This document shows positions 36,907-45,880 of a stretch of DNA of 64,000 bases, one piece after another. The position numbers and the translations under genes were made by a program. The stretch comes from DATDIC01 sp963764525. Lineage in GTDB: Bacteria > Pseudomonadota > Alphaproteobacteria > Acetobacterales > Acetobacteraceae. The stretch covers positions 124,001 to 188,000 of the forward strand of contig CAVXTC010000021.1 in the NCBI GenBank assembly GCA_963764525.1, in the 5' to 3' direction. Each line of letters opens with the position of its first letter. Position 1 is the first letter of the stretch. The notes below the pieces were generated by a model that saw nothing but the letters and a program-made list of their open reading frames with translations, made no database searches and was not told the DNA's origin.

Positions 36907-39900
36907 ATGATCGGAAGCGTGCTGTCCTGTCTTGGGATTTTCGGCCGTCGCGGTGGGAGCGAGACTGGCGACGCCTGCGGCGGGCCCGGTCGCGCTCGGG
37001 GCTGCTGTCGGGACCGTTGTTGCGGCGGTGGTTGGGAACGTCGCGGGCAGCTTCGGGACGACTTGCCAATCTGCTGGGTCGGCGGGCTGCTGCGCTATAT
37101 CGGCCGACCGATGAGAACCAAGTCATCGTCCGCACCTTGCGGGCTGCGGAAATAAAGGCGCTGCGCAAGACGCTGCGGCGCTTTGACAAGGCTTGGGCGG
37201 CCGATCCGGATCGCCCGCGCGCGCTGTAGCGGGCACCTTTTCTGAGTTGTTGAGCGACTATCTCGAGAGCGAAGAGAAACGCATCCCGCGGCTGGCATTC
37301 GAACATCTCGCTGCGGCGAGAGAGACACCAGCCGTCCATCATGGACCGTTTGCTCAATCAGCTTCCGGACAGCGTCGATGCCACGCTGGCTGCGCGGCCG
37401 AGCCTTCGGCGGCAACCCGCTCGACAGGCAACGCGCGCGGATTTTCAGATCCTCGCGGAGAGCGCGGTGCTGGAGGAGGTGCGGGCCTTCGTGTTCGAGG
37501 AGCCGCCCGCTCTGTTTCTTAGTGCATTCGCCGGGAGTTTGGGCGGGACCGATGGATGGTTTGCCGAATTCATTCGCGAAGTTCGGGACACAGTTGAAGG
37601 CTGGGGGAGAATTCGAGCGTATCTGGAGAAACGAGCAGACGTCGTTCATTCGGCGCATCACTGTAGAGACGGGAAGAAGCGTTGATCGTCTGTCGGAACA
37701 GGTTGCTGCTGCAACAGGCGCGCTGACGAACTACGGCGCGGCACTGGACGCGATCGCCGGAGAGGTTGCGCCGCGCGGTGGTACGTTGAGCAGGTGTATC
37801 AGCGCGCCTGCGGTGACGGCACGCTGCCGCTCGATTTCATGACCGAGGTCGCAACCGAGGGCCTGCTGCGCTTTTCGCCGCGCAACCCGCGTGTGCCATT
37901 TCTCGGGCGGCAGGAGGAGATGGCCGCATTGCACGCGTTTCTGACCAGCGAGCCCGGCTTCGCCTGGTGGGTGGTGACAGGCGGCGGCGGTGCGGGCAAG
38001 ACACGGCTGGCGCGGCAACTCTGCATGCAGAAGCACGCGGAGGGATGGCGGACGGGGTTTCTTCCCGGCCAGTTCAAGGCGGCGGATGCGACGAAGGGCT
38101 GGCAGCCGCAGGTGCCGACGCTGATCGTCGCCGACTACGTGATGCGGAACGTCGCCGAGGTGCATGCTCTTGCGGCCCGGCTGGCGCATGGTCGCGGTCG
38201 TTACCAGCATCCGGTTCGTTTGCTGCTGCTGGAGCGGGAGGCCGGCAAGCCGTTCGACGACGCGTTCCTCGGCACCGACACGAACGACAAGGGCGCGATC
38301 CTGGATGCGCGTTACAGCGCTTCCGCGTTGGGGATCACCGATCTTTCGGACGATGAATTGTGGGCGCTGGTCGAAGACTGCCCCTGGCGGGACGATGGGG
38401 CGCGTGTGTGCATTCCGCGCGGGGGGTTCTTTGAGCGCTTCGGTGCGATGGACGAGTTGCGTCGTGCGCTGGTGGCCATGATCCTGGCCGATGCCGTAGC
38501 GGCGGCGCCGGACAGCGCGGGGTTTGGCGGGCTGGAAAAGGAGCTGCACGAGCTGCTGGTTCGCGACCGCGACCATTGGTGGCCCGGCTCGCTCGGGGTG
38601 AAGGGCAACGGGTCGGTACCACGGAGGCCGACGTTGTGATTGCGTTCGCAACCATGGTCAGCGGCCTGGGACAAGATGAGCTGAAGGCGATGGGTGATGC
38701 GCGGGGCCGACCGGTCGATTCGGCGATTTTGCCTCCCTGCGGCCGGGCCATCGGGCGACCGTTGATGACCGGCGTGCCACGCCTCGGGCCGTTGGAGCCG
38801 GATCTGATCGGCGAGTTCTTCGCGCTGGAGTTGTTGCGGGCTGGATCCGGAAAACCCGTTTGCCGAGCCGCCGCATCCGTGGATGCCGGAGACAGCCTGG
38901 CGCGCCCGGGAAGCCGCGATGGCGGATTTCGTCAGGCGCGCCGGACAGAATTTTGCGAGCCATCCGTCATTACAGCGCGTCGCGATCACCGTGGACGGAG
39001 TGACGGAAAGCTGGTGGCTGGCGGCAGTTCCGGGCGCTTCGGGAGGGCCTGTTGATAGTCTTGCGATATGGGTCGCTGCCGCAGCCGGCATTTTACGCAA
39101 ACCCGCAAATACGGACCTTGGTGCTGCAAAGGCGTTCAGCCGCCTCGTGCTGGCGGCGAGTGCCGTCGAATCCACCAATTTTGCGTGGGACAAGCGACTT
39201 GAATTGCTCAGCGATCTCAAATTCGTCAATGGCGTATATCCGAGAATTTGATCTACGTGAGGATTTAGCGACCGTCCTGTTCAACACGCTGAACCACGCG
39301 AAGGCGGAGGACGATCTGCCGCGGCGCGACGCGCTGCTGAATGAGCTGCGCGATCTGGCGAGGCGCTATCGCGAGGATGTCGCGGTGCGCGAGCAGTTGG
39401 CCAAGGGCCTGTTCAACACGCTGAACCACGCCAAGGCGGAGGATGCTCTGTCGCGTCGCGACGCGCTGCTGAATGAGCTGCGCGCTCTGGCGATGGCGCT
39501 ATCGCGACGATGCCGCGGTGCGCGAGCAGCTGGCCAACGGCCTGTTCAACACGCTGAACCACGCCAAGGCGGAGGACGATCTGCCGCGGCGTGACGCGCT
39601 GCTGGATGAGCTGCGCGCATCTGGCGATGGCGTATCGCGACGATGCGGCGGTGCGCGAGCAGCTGGCCAAGGGCCTGCTCAACACGCTGAACGACGCCAA
39701 GGCGGAGGACGATCTGCCGCGGCGCGACGCGCTGCTGGATGAGCTGCGCGATCTGGCGTACGGCGTATCGCGACGATGTGGCGGTGCGCGAGCAGCTGGC
39801 CAAGGGCCTGTTCAACACGCTGAACCACGCCAAGGCGGAGGACGATCTGCCGCGGCGCGACGCGCTGCTGAATGAGCTGCGCGCTCTGGCGTACGGCGTA

Positions 39901-41027
39901 TCGCGACGATGTCGCGGTGCGCGAGCAGCTGGCCAACGGCCTGTTCAACACGCTGAACGACGCCAAGGCGGAGGACGATCTGCCGCGGCGCGACGCGCTG
40001 CTGAATGAGCTGCGCGATCTGGCGATGGCGTATCGCGAGGATGTCGCGGTGCGCGAGCGGCTGGCCAAGGGCCTGTTCAACACGCTGAACGACGCCAAGG
40101 CGGAGGACGATCTGCCGCGGCGCGACGCGCTGCTGAATGAGCTGCGCGATCTGGCGATGGCGTATCGCGAGGATGCGGCGGTGCGCGAGCAGTTGGCCAA
40201 GGGCCTGTTCAACACGCTGAACGACGCCAAGGCGGAGGACGATCTGCCGCGGCGCGACGCGCTGCTGAATGAGCTGCGCGATCTGGCGATGGCGTATCGC
40301 GAGGATGCCGCGGTGCGCGAGCAGCTGGCCAAGGGCTTGTTCAACACGCTGAACACGCCAAGGCGGAGGACGATCTGCCGCGGCGCGACGCGCTGCTGAA
40401 TGAGCTGCGCGATCTGGCGATGGCTATCGCGAGGATGTCGCGGTGCGCGAGCAGTTGGCCAAGGGCTTGTTCAACACGCTGAACTACGCCAAGGCGGAGG
40501 ATGATCTGCCGCGGCGCGACGCGCTGCTGAATGAGCTGCGCGATCTGGCGATGGCGCATCGCGAGGATGTCGCGGTGCGCGAGCAGTTGGCCAAGGGCTT
40601 GTTCAACACGCTGAACCACGCCAAGGCGGAGGACGAGCTGCCGCGGCGCGACGCGCTGCTGAATGAGCTGCGCGATCTGGCGATGGCGTATCGCGAGGAT
40701 GTCGCGGTGCGCGAGCAGTTGGCCAACGGCTTGTTCAACACGCTGAACGACGCCAAGGCGGAGGACGAGCTGCCGCGGCGCGACGCGCTGCTGAATGAGC
40801 TGCGCGATCTGGCGATGGCGTATCGCGAGGATGTCGCGGTGCGATATGTGTTCGCGATTGCTTTGGGTCTGGTGTCAGAGCACGCCGACGGGGAGGGTGA
40901 TAGTCAACGCCGTGATGCGTTGATGGCGAAGCTGCTGGAGTTAGCGCACGCCCATCCGGCGGATGCACAGCTACAGGAGCTTATCAGGAACGCGGGTCTG
41001 GACCGTGGAGACGCCACTATTGCCTGA
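36907..41027 (+). pseudogene. NLR-like (STAND) P-loop NTPase with 44-residue C-terminal repeats (many frameshifts)
   Basis: A locus of about 4.1 kb that makes one long protein if small indels are repaired. From ATG 36907 comes an Ala/Gly-rich hydrophobic segment (TPAAGPVALGAAVGTVVAAV). A helical region of about 250 residues follows (VRTLRAAEIKALRKTLRRFD; TFSELLSDYLESEEKRIP; FEFVFEEPPALFL-like; TSFIRRITVETGRSVDRLSE). The NTPase domain has entry motif PFLGRQEEMAALHAFL, Walker A TGGGGAGKTRLA near 37980 and hydrophobic-Asp LIVADYV near 38130. After a linker (ESWWLAAVPGASGG) lie about twelve repeats with core REQLAKGLFNTLN and RRDALLNELRDLAMAYRED, then a degenerate last unit and a C-cap ending at 41027. 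This is the effector-NTPase-repeat plan of STAND sensors. Function unknown; defence is inference. Confidence 0.65.
39245..40850 (+). repeat. Tandem array of 132-bp coding repeats (about 12 copies)
   Basis: The anchor CTGTTCAACACGCTGAAC recurs near 39277, 39409, 39542, 39675 (CTGCTC variant), 39808, 39941, 40073, 40205, 40337, 40467, 40599 and 40731. Spacing is 130-133 bases. Units encode 44 residues and are nearly identical in DNA, differing mainly at His/Asp/Tyr after NTLN, Lys/Asn before GL, Asp/Ala before LA and Glu/Asp after YR. Several units are 133 bases, which breaks the frame. The predicted fold is a TPR-like helix pair. Confidence 0.93.
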
Positions 41028-41097
41028 CTGCGACGCGGAAGTTGCTGATAACCAACCGGCAAATATGATGACCCATATCTTTAGCATAACGCGGCAA

Positions 41098-41127
41098 AGG
41101 CGTGGATGCCCGGCCTTCGCTGGGCAT
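41098..41127. repeat. Dispersed hairpin repeat
   Basis: GATGCCCGGCCTTCGCTGGG then CATGAC forms a short hairpin (ATGCCC/GGGCAT). A close relative (GATGGCCGGCCTTCGTCGGG then CATGAC) is at 61979-62003. It appears to be a dispersed intergenic element. Confidence 0.6.
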
Positions 41128-41162
41128 GACGGGCTGACAGGGCGACGGGTAACCCGTATATT

Positions 41163-41501
41163 ATGCAAGGTGAAGGCTTCGAATGGGACGCAGTCAAGGC
41201 GCAACGCAATCTCGCAAAGCACCGGGTCAGCTTTGAAGCTGCCTGCCTGGTGTTTGATGATCTCTTCGGCCTCGATCGTTTCGACGTCGGCGGCCGGGCC
41301 GCTGAGGTCCGATGCGCACTCACCGGTATGGCGAACGGTGTCCTGGTAACGGTTATCTATAAAGATCGCGGCGACCGCACGCGCATCATCTCGGCAAGAA
41401 AAGCAACGAGGCATGAGCAAAGGAATAATATCGTAGCCAGGCGGCAGAGTGACGGGACGCTGGTTCGGGTGCTGCCCGACGGCTCGAGCCAAGCCACTTG
41501 A
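41163..41501 (+). CDS. brnT: BrnT family toxin
   Basis: Ribonuclease toxin of a BrnTA-type system, RelE-like fold (DUF497). Signature parts: GFEWDAVKAQRNLAKHRVSF, then AACLVFDD, VLVTVIYKDRGDRTRIISAR and KATRHEQ. The usual BrnT ends soon after ARKATRHE; here the frame continues about 25 residues (NNIVARRQSDGTLVRV), probably reading through into the antitoxin region. So the true end may be near 41420. The next gene encodes an HTH protein. Confidence 0.8.
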   Translation: MQGEGFEWDAVKAQRNLAKHRVSFEAACLVFDDLFGLDRFDVGGRAAEVRCALTGMANGVLVTVIYKDRGDRTRIISARKATRHEQRNNIVARRQSDGTLVRVLPDGSSQAT

Positions 41502-41824
41502 TGACAAGACCGACTGGAAGCGGCTGCGGGACATGTCCGGCGCGGAAGTCCGCGGCGGCAGTGGCGGATCCTGACGCGCAACCACTGACGGATGAGCAAT
41601 TGACGCAGATGCGCGTTGTGCCTCGCGCCAGAACGTTGCGGCGGGCGCTTGGCCTGACGCAGGAAGAATTTGCCACGCGGTATCAAATTCCCATCGGTAC
41701 GCTGCGCGACTGGGAGCAGGGCAGGGCGGAACCGGATCAGCCCGCGCGGGCCTATCTCAAGGCCATCGCCGGTGCCCCTGAGGCGGTGCGGCGGGCGTTG
41801 AGCAGGGCCGCCTGCGCCTCTTGA
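41413..41824 (+). pseudogene. HTH antitoxin partner of BrnT (frameshifted)
   Basis: ATG 41413 gives MSKG; after an indel come NNIVARRQSDGTLVRVLPDG, DDKTDWKRLRDMSGAEVR and, after another near 41550, ADPDAQPLTDEQLTQ. The C-terminal half is intact: RTLRRALGLTQEEFATRYQI and PIGTLRDWEQGRAEP, an XRE-type helix-turn-helix. Classic BrnA uses a ribbon-helix-helix domain instead, so this is a BrnT paired with a Cro/C1-type antitoxin. The antitoxin would repress its own operon. Confidence 0.6.
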
Positions 41825-42203
41825 TGACCTTGGTTTCTTCCGTGCGGCTTATCATGTGTCTGAGCTTGGCGGCGCCGGCCTGAGCAGGCGGCGCGGCCCC
41901 GCTGGCCTCGAAGAATGGCTCCAGACCTTCGAAGCAAGAGCTTTCTTCGGCATCGACTTACGGAAAGCCGATTTCAACGACGATGAAGCCCACGGATTGC
42001 TGCATCCTGGCCATGTGAACCGAGCAACTTGCGGAAGCGCTCAACACGAGCGGACGCTCGCGTTCGCTTCCCTGGGGCGCCCCCTCACCCCTCCCTCTCC
42101 CGAGCGCAAGCGCGGGTGGAGAGGGCCATTACGGCGCCGCGGCGCTCTGGAGCGCGTCTTCGCCCACCTTGTATGCTGCGCCCTGTCGGAAGCGGAGGAA
42201 TCA
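41825..42203. other. Gap with GC-rich hairpin repeat
   Basis: No supported gene. An open frame from 41856 joins the next gene in phase, but its first 116 residues have no homologue-like features. At 42087-42126 an imperfect inverted repeat (CCCTCCCTCTCC ... GGTGGAGAGGG) has relatives at 43381-43417 and 58983-59009, so it is a dispersed intergenic element. Confidence 0.55.
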
Positions 42204-43302
42204 ATGGCCGAGCCTGGGCAACCTGCGATGATCCGGCAGTTCCGCGTTGCGGTGATCGGCGCCGGGATCGGGGCGGCACATGTCGATGCGTATCGCGAGA
42301 ATGGCGCACTGTACCGCGTCGCGGTGGTCTGCGACCTGGACTCCGGGCGCGCGGCCAAGGTTGCCGCCACGGCGGGTGCCACGCCGGAGACCTCCTACGA
42401 CACGGTGCTGGCGCGCGATGATATCGATGTCATCGATATCTGCCTGCCGCCGTCGCTCCACCTGTCGGCGATCGAACAGGCGCTGCAATCCGGCCGTCAC
42501 GTGGTGTGCGAAAAGCCGCTGGTCGGCTCGTTGCGCGATGTGGAGCACATCGGGCGCCTGGCGGAAGAGCGCGAACCGTGAAGTCGTGCCGGTGTTCCAG
42601 TATCGCTTCGGCAACGGCCTGGCGCGGCTGCGGCGGCTGATCAGCGCCGGCGTGGCGGGCAAGCCGCTGGTCGCCAGCATCGAGACGCATTGGAATCGCG
42701 GGGCGGACTACTACGCGGTGCCGTGGCGCGGCCGCAAGGCGACCGAGTTGGGCGGGGCGATCATCGGGCATGCGATCCACACGCATGATCTGCTGACCTC
42801 CACGCTCGGGCCGGTGCGGCGCGTATCCGCCAAGGTCGCGACACGGGTCAATCCGATCGAGACCGAGGACTGCGCTGCTATCTGGTTCGAGATGGAAAGC
42901 GGCGCGCTGGTCACGTCGTCTCTGACGCTGGGTTCGGCGGAGGAACTGACGCGGCTGCGCTTCTGCTTCGCCAATCTGACCGCGGAAAACCCTGGCGCGC
43001 ATCCCTATCGCCCGGCGGCGGGCGACTGGCGCTTCATGCCGCGCGGGGAAACGCAGCAGGCGCGGATCGATGCCGCCCTGCACGGCTTTGTCCCGATGCG
43101 CGAAGGCTTCGCCGGCCTGTTCGAGGCGCTGCATCCGGCGCTGGACGGCACCGCGCCGTGGCCGCTGACCCTGCAGGACGCCTATCGCTCGCTGGAGCTG
43201 ATTTCCGCGATCTACTTCAGCTCGGCCACCAACTCGGTGGTCGAACTGCCGGTGCCGCCGGACCATCCGGTGCGCCAGGGTTGGGGACCCTGGCTGGCGT
43301 GA
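42204..43302 (+). CDS. Gfo/Idh/MocA family oxidoreductase (one frameshift)
   Basis: NAD(P)-dependent sugar or cyclitol dehydrogenase family. ATG 42204 (alternative 42228, MIRQFRVAV) leads to the Rossmann motif VAVIGAGIGAAHVDAY, then IDVIDICLPPSLH and HVVCEKPLVGSL, with the family Glu-Lys-Pro. Near 42568 a one-base indel stops the frame; the protein resumes as REVVPVFQYRFGNGLARLRR. It goes on through GGAIIGHAIHTHDLL (catalytic His-x3-Asp region) to 43302. About 365 residues in total. Substrate unknown; it could serve the inositol genes at 60-63 kb, but it is distant. Confidence 0.85.
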
Positions 43303-44009
43303 TGGTCGCAACAAACTCAGGCTGAGGCGCCAAATTCCAGCGGCCGTCCGCTGTTCGGCGGCGTGTGGCGCGCCCCTCACCCGGCCTCTCCCCCCGCAAG
43401 CGCGGAGGGAGAGGGGAGATGGGGGCCAGCATCCGCGCCAGCACTGCGGCGCAGGTCGCGCGTTCCGCCGACGTGGCGTCTTCCAGCCGCACCGCCCAGT
43501 CGCCGATCAGCAGCAGCGCGGAGCGGGCCAGCACCGCGCGGGCGGTTTCATCGGTAACTCCCGCAGCGGCCAGGGCGGCGGCGAACTCGTCCACCAGCCA
43601 GGCGTCGGCGTGGCGGGTGGCGTCGGCGACCTCCGGCAGGGCGGCGGTGGCAACCAGCGTGGTGCGGTGGCCGGCGCGTTCGATGACCAATGCCTCGATC
43701 AGTGCGGTGGCCAGCGCGGTCACGCGCGCCGGGCCGGGCCGCGCGCGGGCGTCCAGCACCGGCGTCGGCGAGGCGCTCCCCGATTGCGGCGTGGTGGTGG
43801 CGCACGACATCCAGCAGCAGGGCCGCGTTGGTGCGGTAGTGATGGCGGGCGATCTCGAACTTCATGCCGGCGGAGGCGGCGAGGCGGGGCAGGCTGAGCT
43901 GCGCCAGCCCGTGCTCGGCCACCGCCTGCGCCGCTGCCTCGCGCAGGGCGGCTCGCCGGAGGAGTGGGCCGCGCCAGTAGGGGCTGGTGAGGCGGCGCTC
44001 AGTCGTCAT
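43217..44009 (-). pseudogene. TetR family regulator (frameshifted)
   Basis: ATG 44009 overlaps the stop of the preceding tetR gene as ATGA. The N-terminal HTH region is ALREAAAQAVAEHGLAQLSL then PRLAASAGMKFEIARHHYRT. An indel near 43780 moves the ligand domain into another frame (ARVTALATALIEALVIERAG, LLIGDWAVRLEDATSAERAT). That frame enters a GC-rich hairpin repeat at 43381-43417 and reaches a stop only at 43217, overlapping the oxidoreductase gene. The true end is probably near 43375 after another indel. Confidence 0.65.
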
Positions 44010-44736
44010 GAAGGGCGGGCGTCATCGGGGGCGGGCGGCGCGTCGATGCCGGTCCAGCCGCCGAGGCCGGCAGCGGCGGCGGCGCGGGTTCCGTCGATGA
44101 CCATGTGGGTGAGCAGGCTGGCGTATTTGCCGCTGGGACAGCGCGGCCATGTCGCGGAACCACAGCACGTGCCAGCACGCCATCCCCATCAGGCTGAGCG
44201 CGACCGGCATGGCGAGTTCCGTGTGGCCCTCGGCTTCCGGCACCGCGTCGGCAATCAGGCCGGCGAAGAAATGCGACGAGGTGGCGCTGGCGGAGCTTCA
44301 GGCTGCGGATCAGATGCGGCGAGGCGCTGGACATGGCGGCGACGTGGACTCGCTGGGCATGGCGGTACGCCCAGAGCATGGCGAGCAGGTGGCCGATGGC
44401 CTGGCAGAGGCGGTCGGCGGGGTCGGTGGTCTCGGCGTGAGCCTGATAGACGCCGATGCGGTCGATCAGGCGGTCGAGATGACGGTCGAGCACCGCCTCA
44501 ATGATCATCTCGCGGTTGCCGAACTGGGCGCGGACGGCATAGGGGGCGAGGCCGATGGCTTGGCCAATTTCCTGGAGGGAGGCTTCGAGCAGGCCTTTTT
44601 CGGCGAAGAACTGTTCGGCGGCGTCCAGCAGGGCATCGCGCCGCTGTTCCTGAATCCGGGTGCGCCAGGAGGGGCGTTTGGATTGGCGGAGGGCGGCGCT
44701 GGCGGCGAGGGTGGCGGGCCAGGTGCGGCGTTTCAT
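44006..44736 (-). pseudogene. TetR family regulator (frameshifted)
   Basis: I start at ATG 44736 (MKRRTWPATL), with AAAAACTCC on the complement just upstream. HTH region: RRDALLDAAEQFFAEKGLLE then EIGQAIGLAPYAVRAQFGNR. The ligand domain runs to RQRHLVAF near 44275. After indels it continues as PEAEGHTELAMPVALSLMGM then ACWHVLWFRDMAAL, and ends MVIDGTRAAAAAGLGGW... at TGA 44006. Its stop overlaps the start of a second TetR gene. Two adjacent coupled TetR genes are uncommon; they may act as a heteromer. Confidence 0.7.
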
Positions 44737-44907
44737 GGGAGTTTTTCTTGGGGCCTGGACATGTTCGTGATTTGTTCTAACATATAATGGCAGGCGGGGC
44801 AAGGTGGCTGTTGCGTTCCCGTTGTGCTTTCCCCGATCCGCGGCGCCCGCTACATTGTGAACGACCGACTCCACACCGACCGGGGCACAACGAAAACGGG
44901 GGGCAGG

Positions 44908-45606
44908 GTGGCCAGGCTCGATCGCGACGCCAAGCGCGCCGCGCTGCTCACCAGCGCGCTGTTCGAGGCGATGAAGCCCGACGAACTCGATGAGGTGCTG
45001 CGCCTGTCATCCGAACGTCGCGTTCCGCGCGGCGCCTCGATCTTCCAGAAGGGCGACGAGGGCTCGTCGATGATGGCGGTGCTCACCGGCCGCGTCCGTG
45101 TCAGCTCTGTGTCGGCGGAGGGCAAGGAAATCACCCTCAACGTCATCAATCCCGGCCAGGTATTCGGGGAAATCGCGTTGCTGGACGGCAAGCCGCGCAG
45201 CGCCGATTGCAGCGCCATCGAAGAAACCGTGTTGCTGGTGCTGGAGCGGCGAAACTTCCTTCCCTTCCTGCGCCGCAATGAGGATTTGTATCTTCGTCTG
45301 CTCGCGGTGCTCTGTGAAAAGCTGCGGAACACCAGTATGGCGCTGGAGGAATTGGCGCTGTTCGATCTGCCCGCCCGGCTTGCCCGGGTGCTGCTGAAGC
45401 TCGCTTCCGATTACGGGCGCCAGTGCAAGCAGGGTATCCGTATCGACATGAAGATGTCGCAGCGTGACCTGTCGAACCTGGTCGCTTCCTCCCGCGAGAG
45501 CGTAAACAAGCAGCTTCGCATCTGGCGCGACGATGGGGTGGTGGAGCTGGACGGCGGGTACCTCATTCTGTGCCGGCCGGATGAGTTGCGCATGCTGGTG
45601 GAGTAA
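44908..45606 (+). CDS. Crp/Fnr family transcription regulator
   Basis: A 232-residue regulator from GTG 44908, preceded by GGGGGCAGG; a frame from 44824 adds 28 residues without family support. The cyclic-nucleotide-binding fold includes IFQKGDEGSSMMAVLTGRVR and GQVFGEIALLDGKPRSADCS. The C-terminal winged helix has MSQRDLSNLVASSRESVNKQ. No Fnr-type cysteine cluster is seen, so a Crp-like ligand is likelier than an iron-sulfur cluster. Divergent from the TetR pair, and convergent (9-base gap) with the MoaD-like gene. Confidence 0.88.
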   Translation: MARLDRDAKRAALLTSALFEAMKPDELDEVLRLSSERRVPRGASIFQKGDEGSSMMAVLTGRVRVSSVSAEGKEITLNVINPGQVFGEIALLDGKPRSADCSAIEETVLLVLERRNFLPFLRRNEDLYLRLLAVLCEKLRNTSMALEELALFDLPARLARVLLKLASDYGRQCKQGIRIDMKMSQRDLSNLVASSRESVNKQLRIWRDDGVVELDGGYLILCRPDELRMLVE

Positions 45607-45615
45607 TTCGCGGCG

Positions 45616-45876
45616 CTAACCACCCTCGATCTTCGGGATGAAGAACACCTCGGAGCCCGGTCGGACCGTCTGGAAATACCCGACCTCGTGGATCTCGCCA
45701 TCAATCGCGACGGTCGTTTCCTCTTCCAGGTGTTCGCCCAGCCCGGGGTAGCGCCGGTCCATCTCCTTGATGACGCCGCCCAGCGTCTTCGCAACCACGG
45801 CGAATTCCGTCACGCCGCCGGTGTACCGGCGGCTGAAACCGCCGGTGAACACCACCCGCGCCGGCGCGTCGGCCAA
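45616..45876 (-). CDS. MoaD/ThiS-like sulfur-carrier protein
   Basis: An 86-residue ubiquitin-fold protein ending in EGG, the C-terminal Gly-Gly that is adenylated and thiocarboxylated in MoaD and ThiS. Other parts: RRYTGGVTEFAVVAKTLGGV, HLEEETTVAIDGEIHEVG and PGSEVFFIPKIEGG. It starts at TTG 45876 or a GTG seven codons on, four bases after the molybdenum-hydroxylase stop. Its role may be in cofactor sulfuration or assembly for that enzyme; this is inferred from position. Confidence 0.8.
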   Translation of the reverse strand: MADAPARVVFTGGFSRRYTGGVTEFAVVAKTLGGVIKEMDRRYPGLGEHLEEETTVAIDGEIHEVGYFQTVRPGSEVFFIPKIEGG

Positions 45877-45880
45877 CGCG

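Noticed and set aside
39245..40850. CRISPR array
   Set aside because: The periodic 132-bp units are continuous coding repeats without unique spacers.
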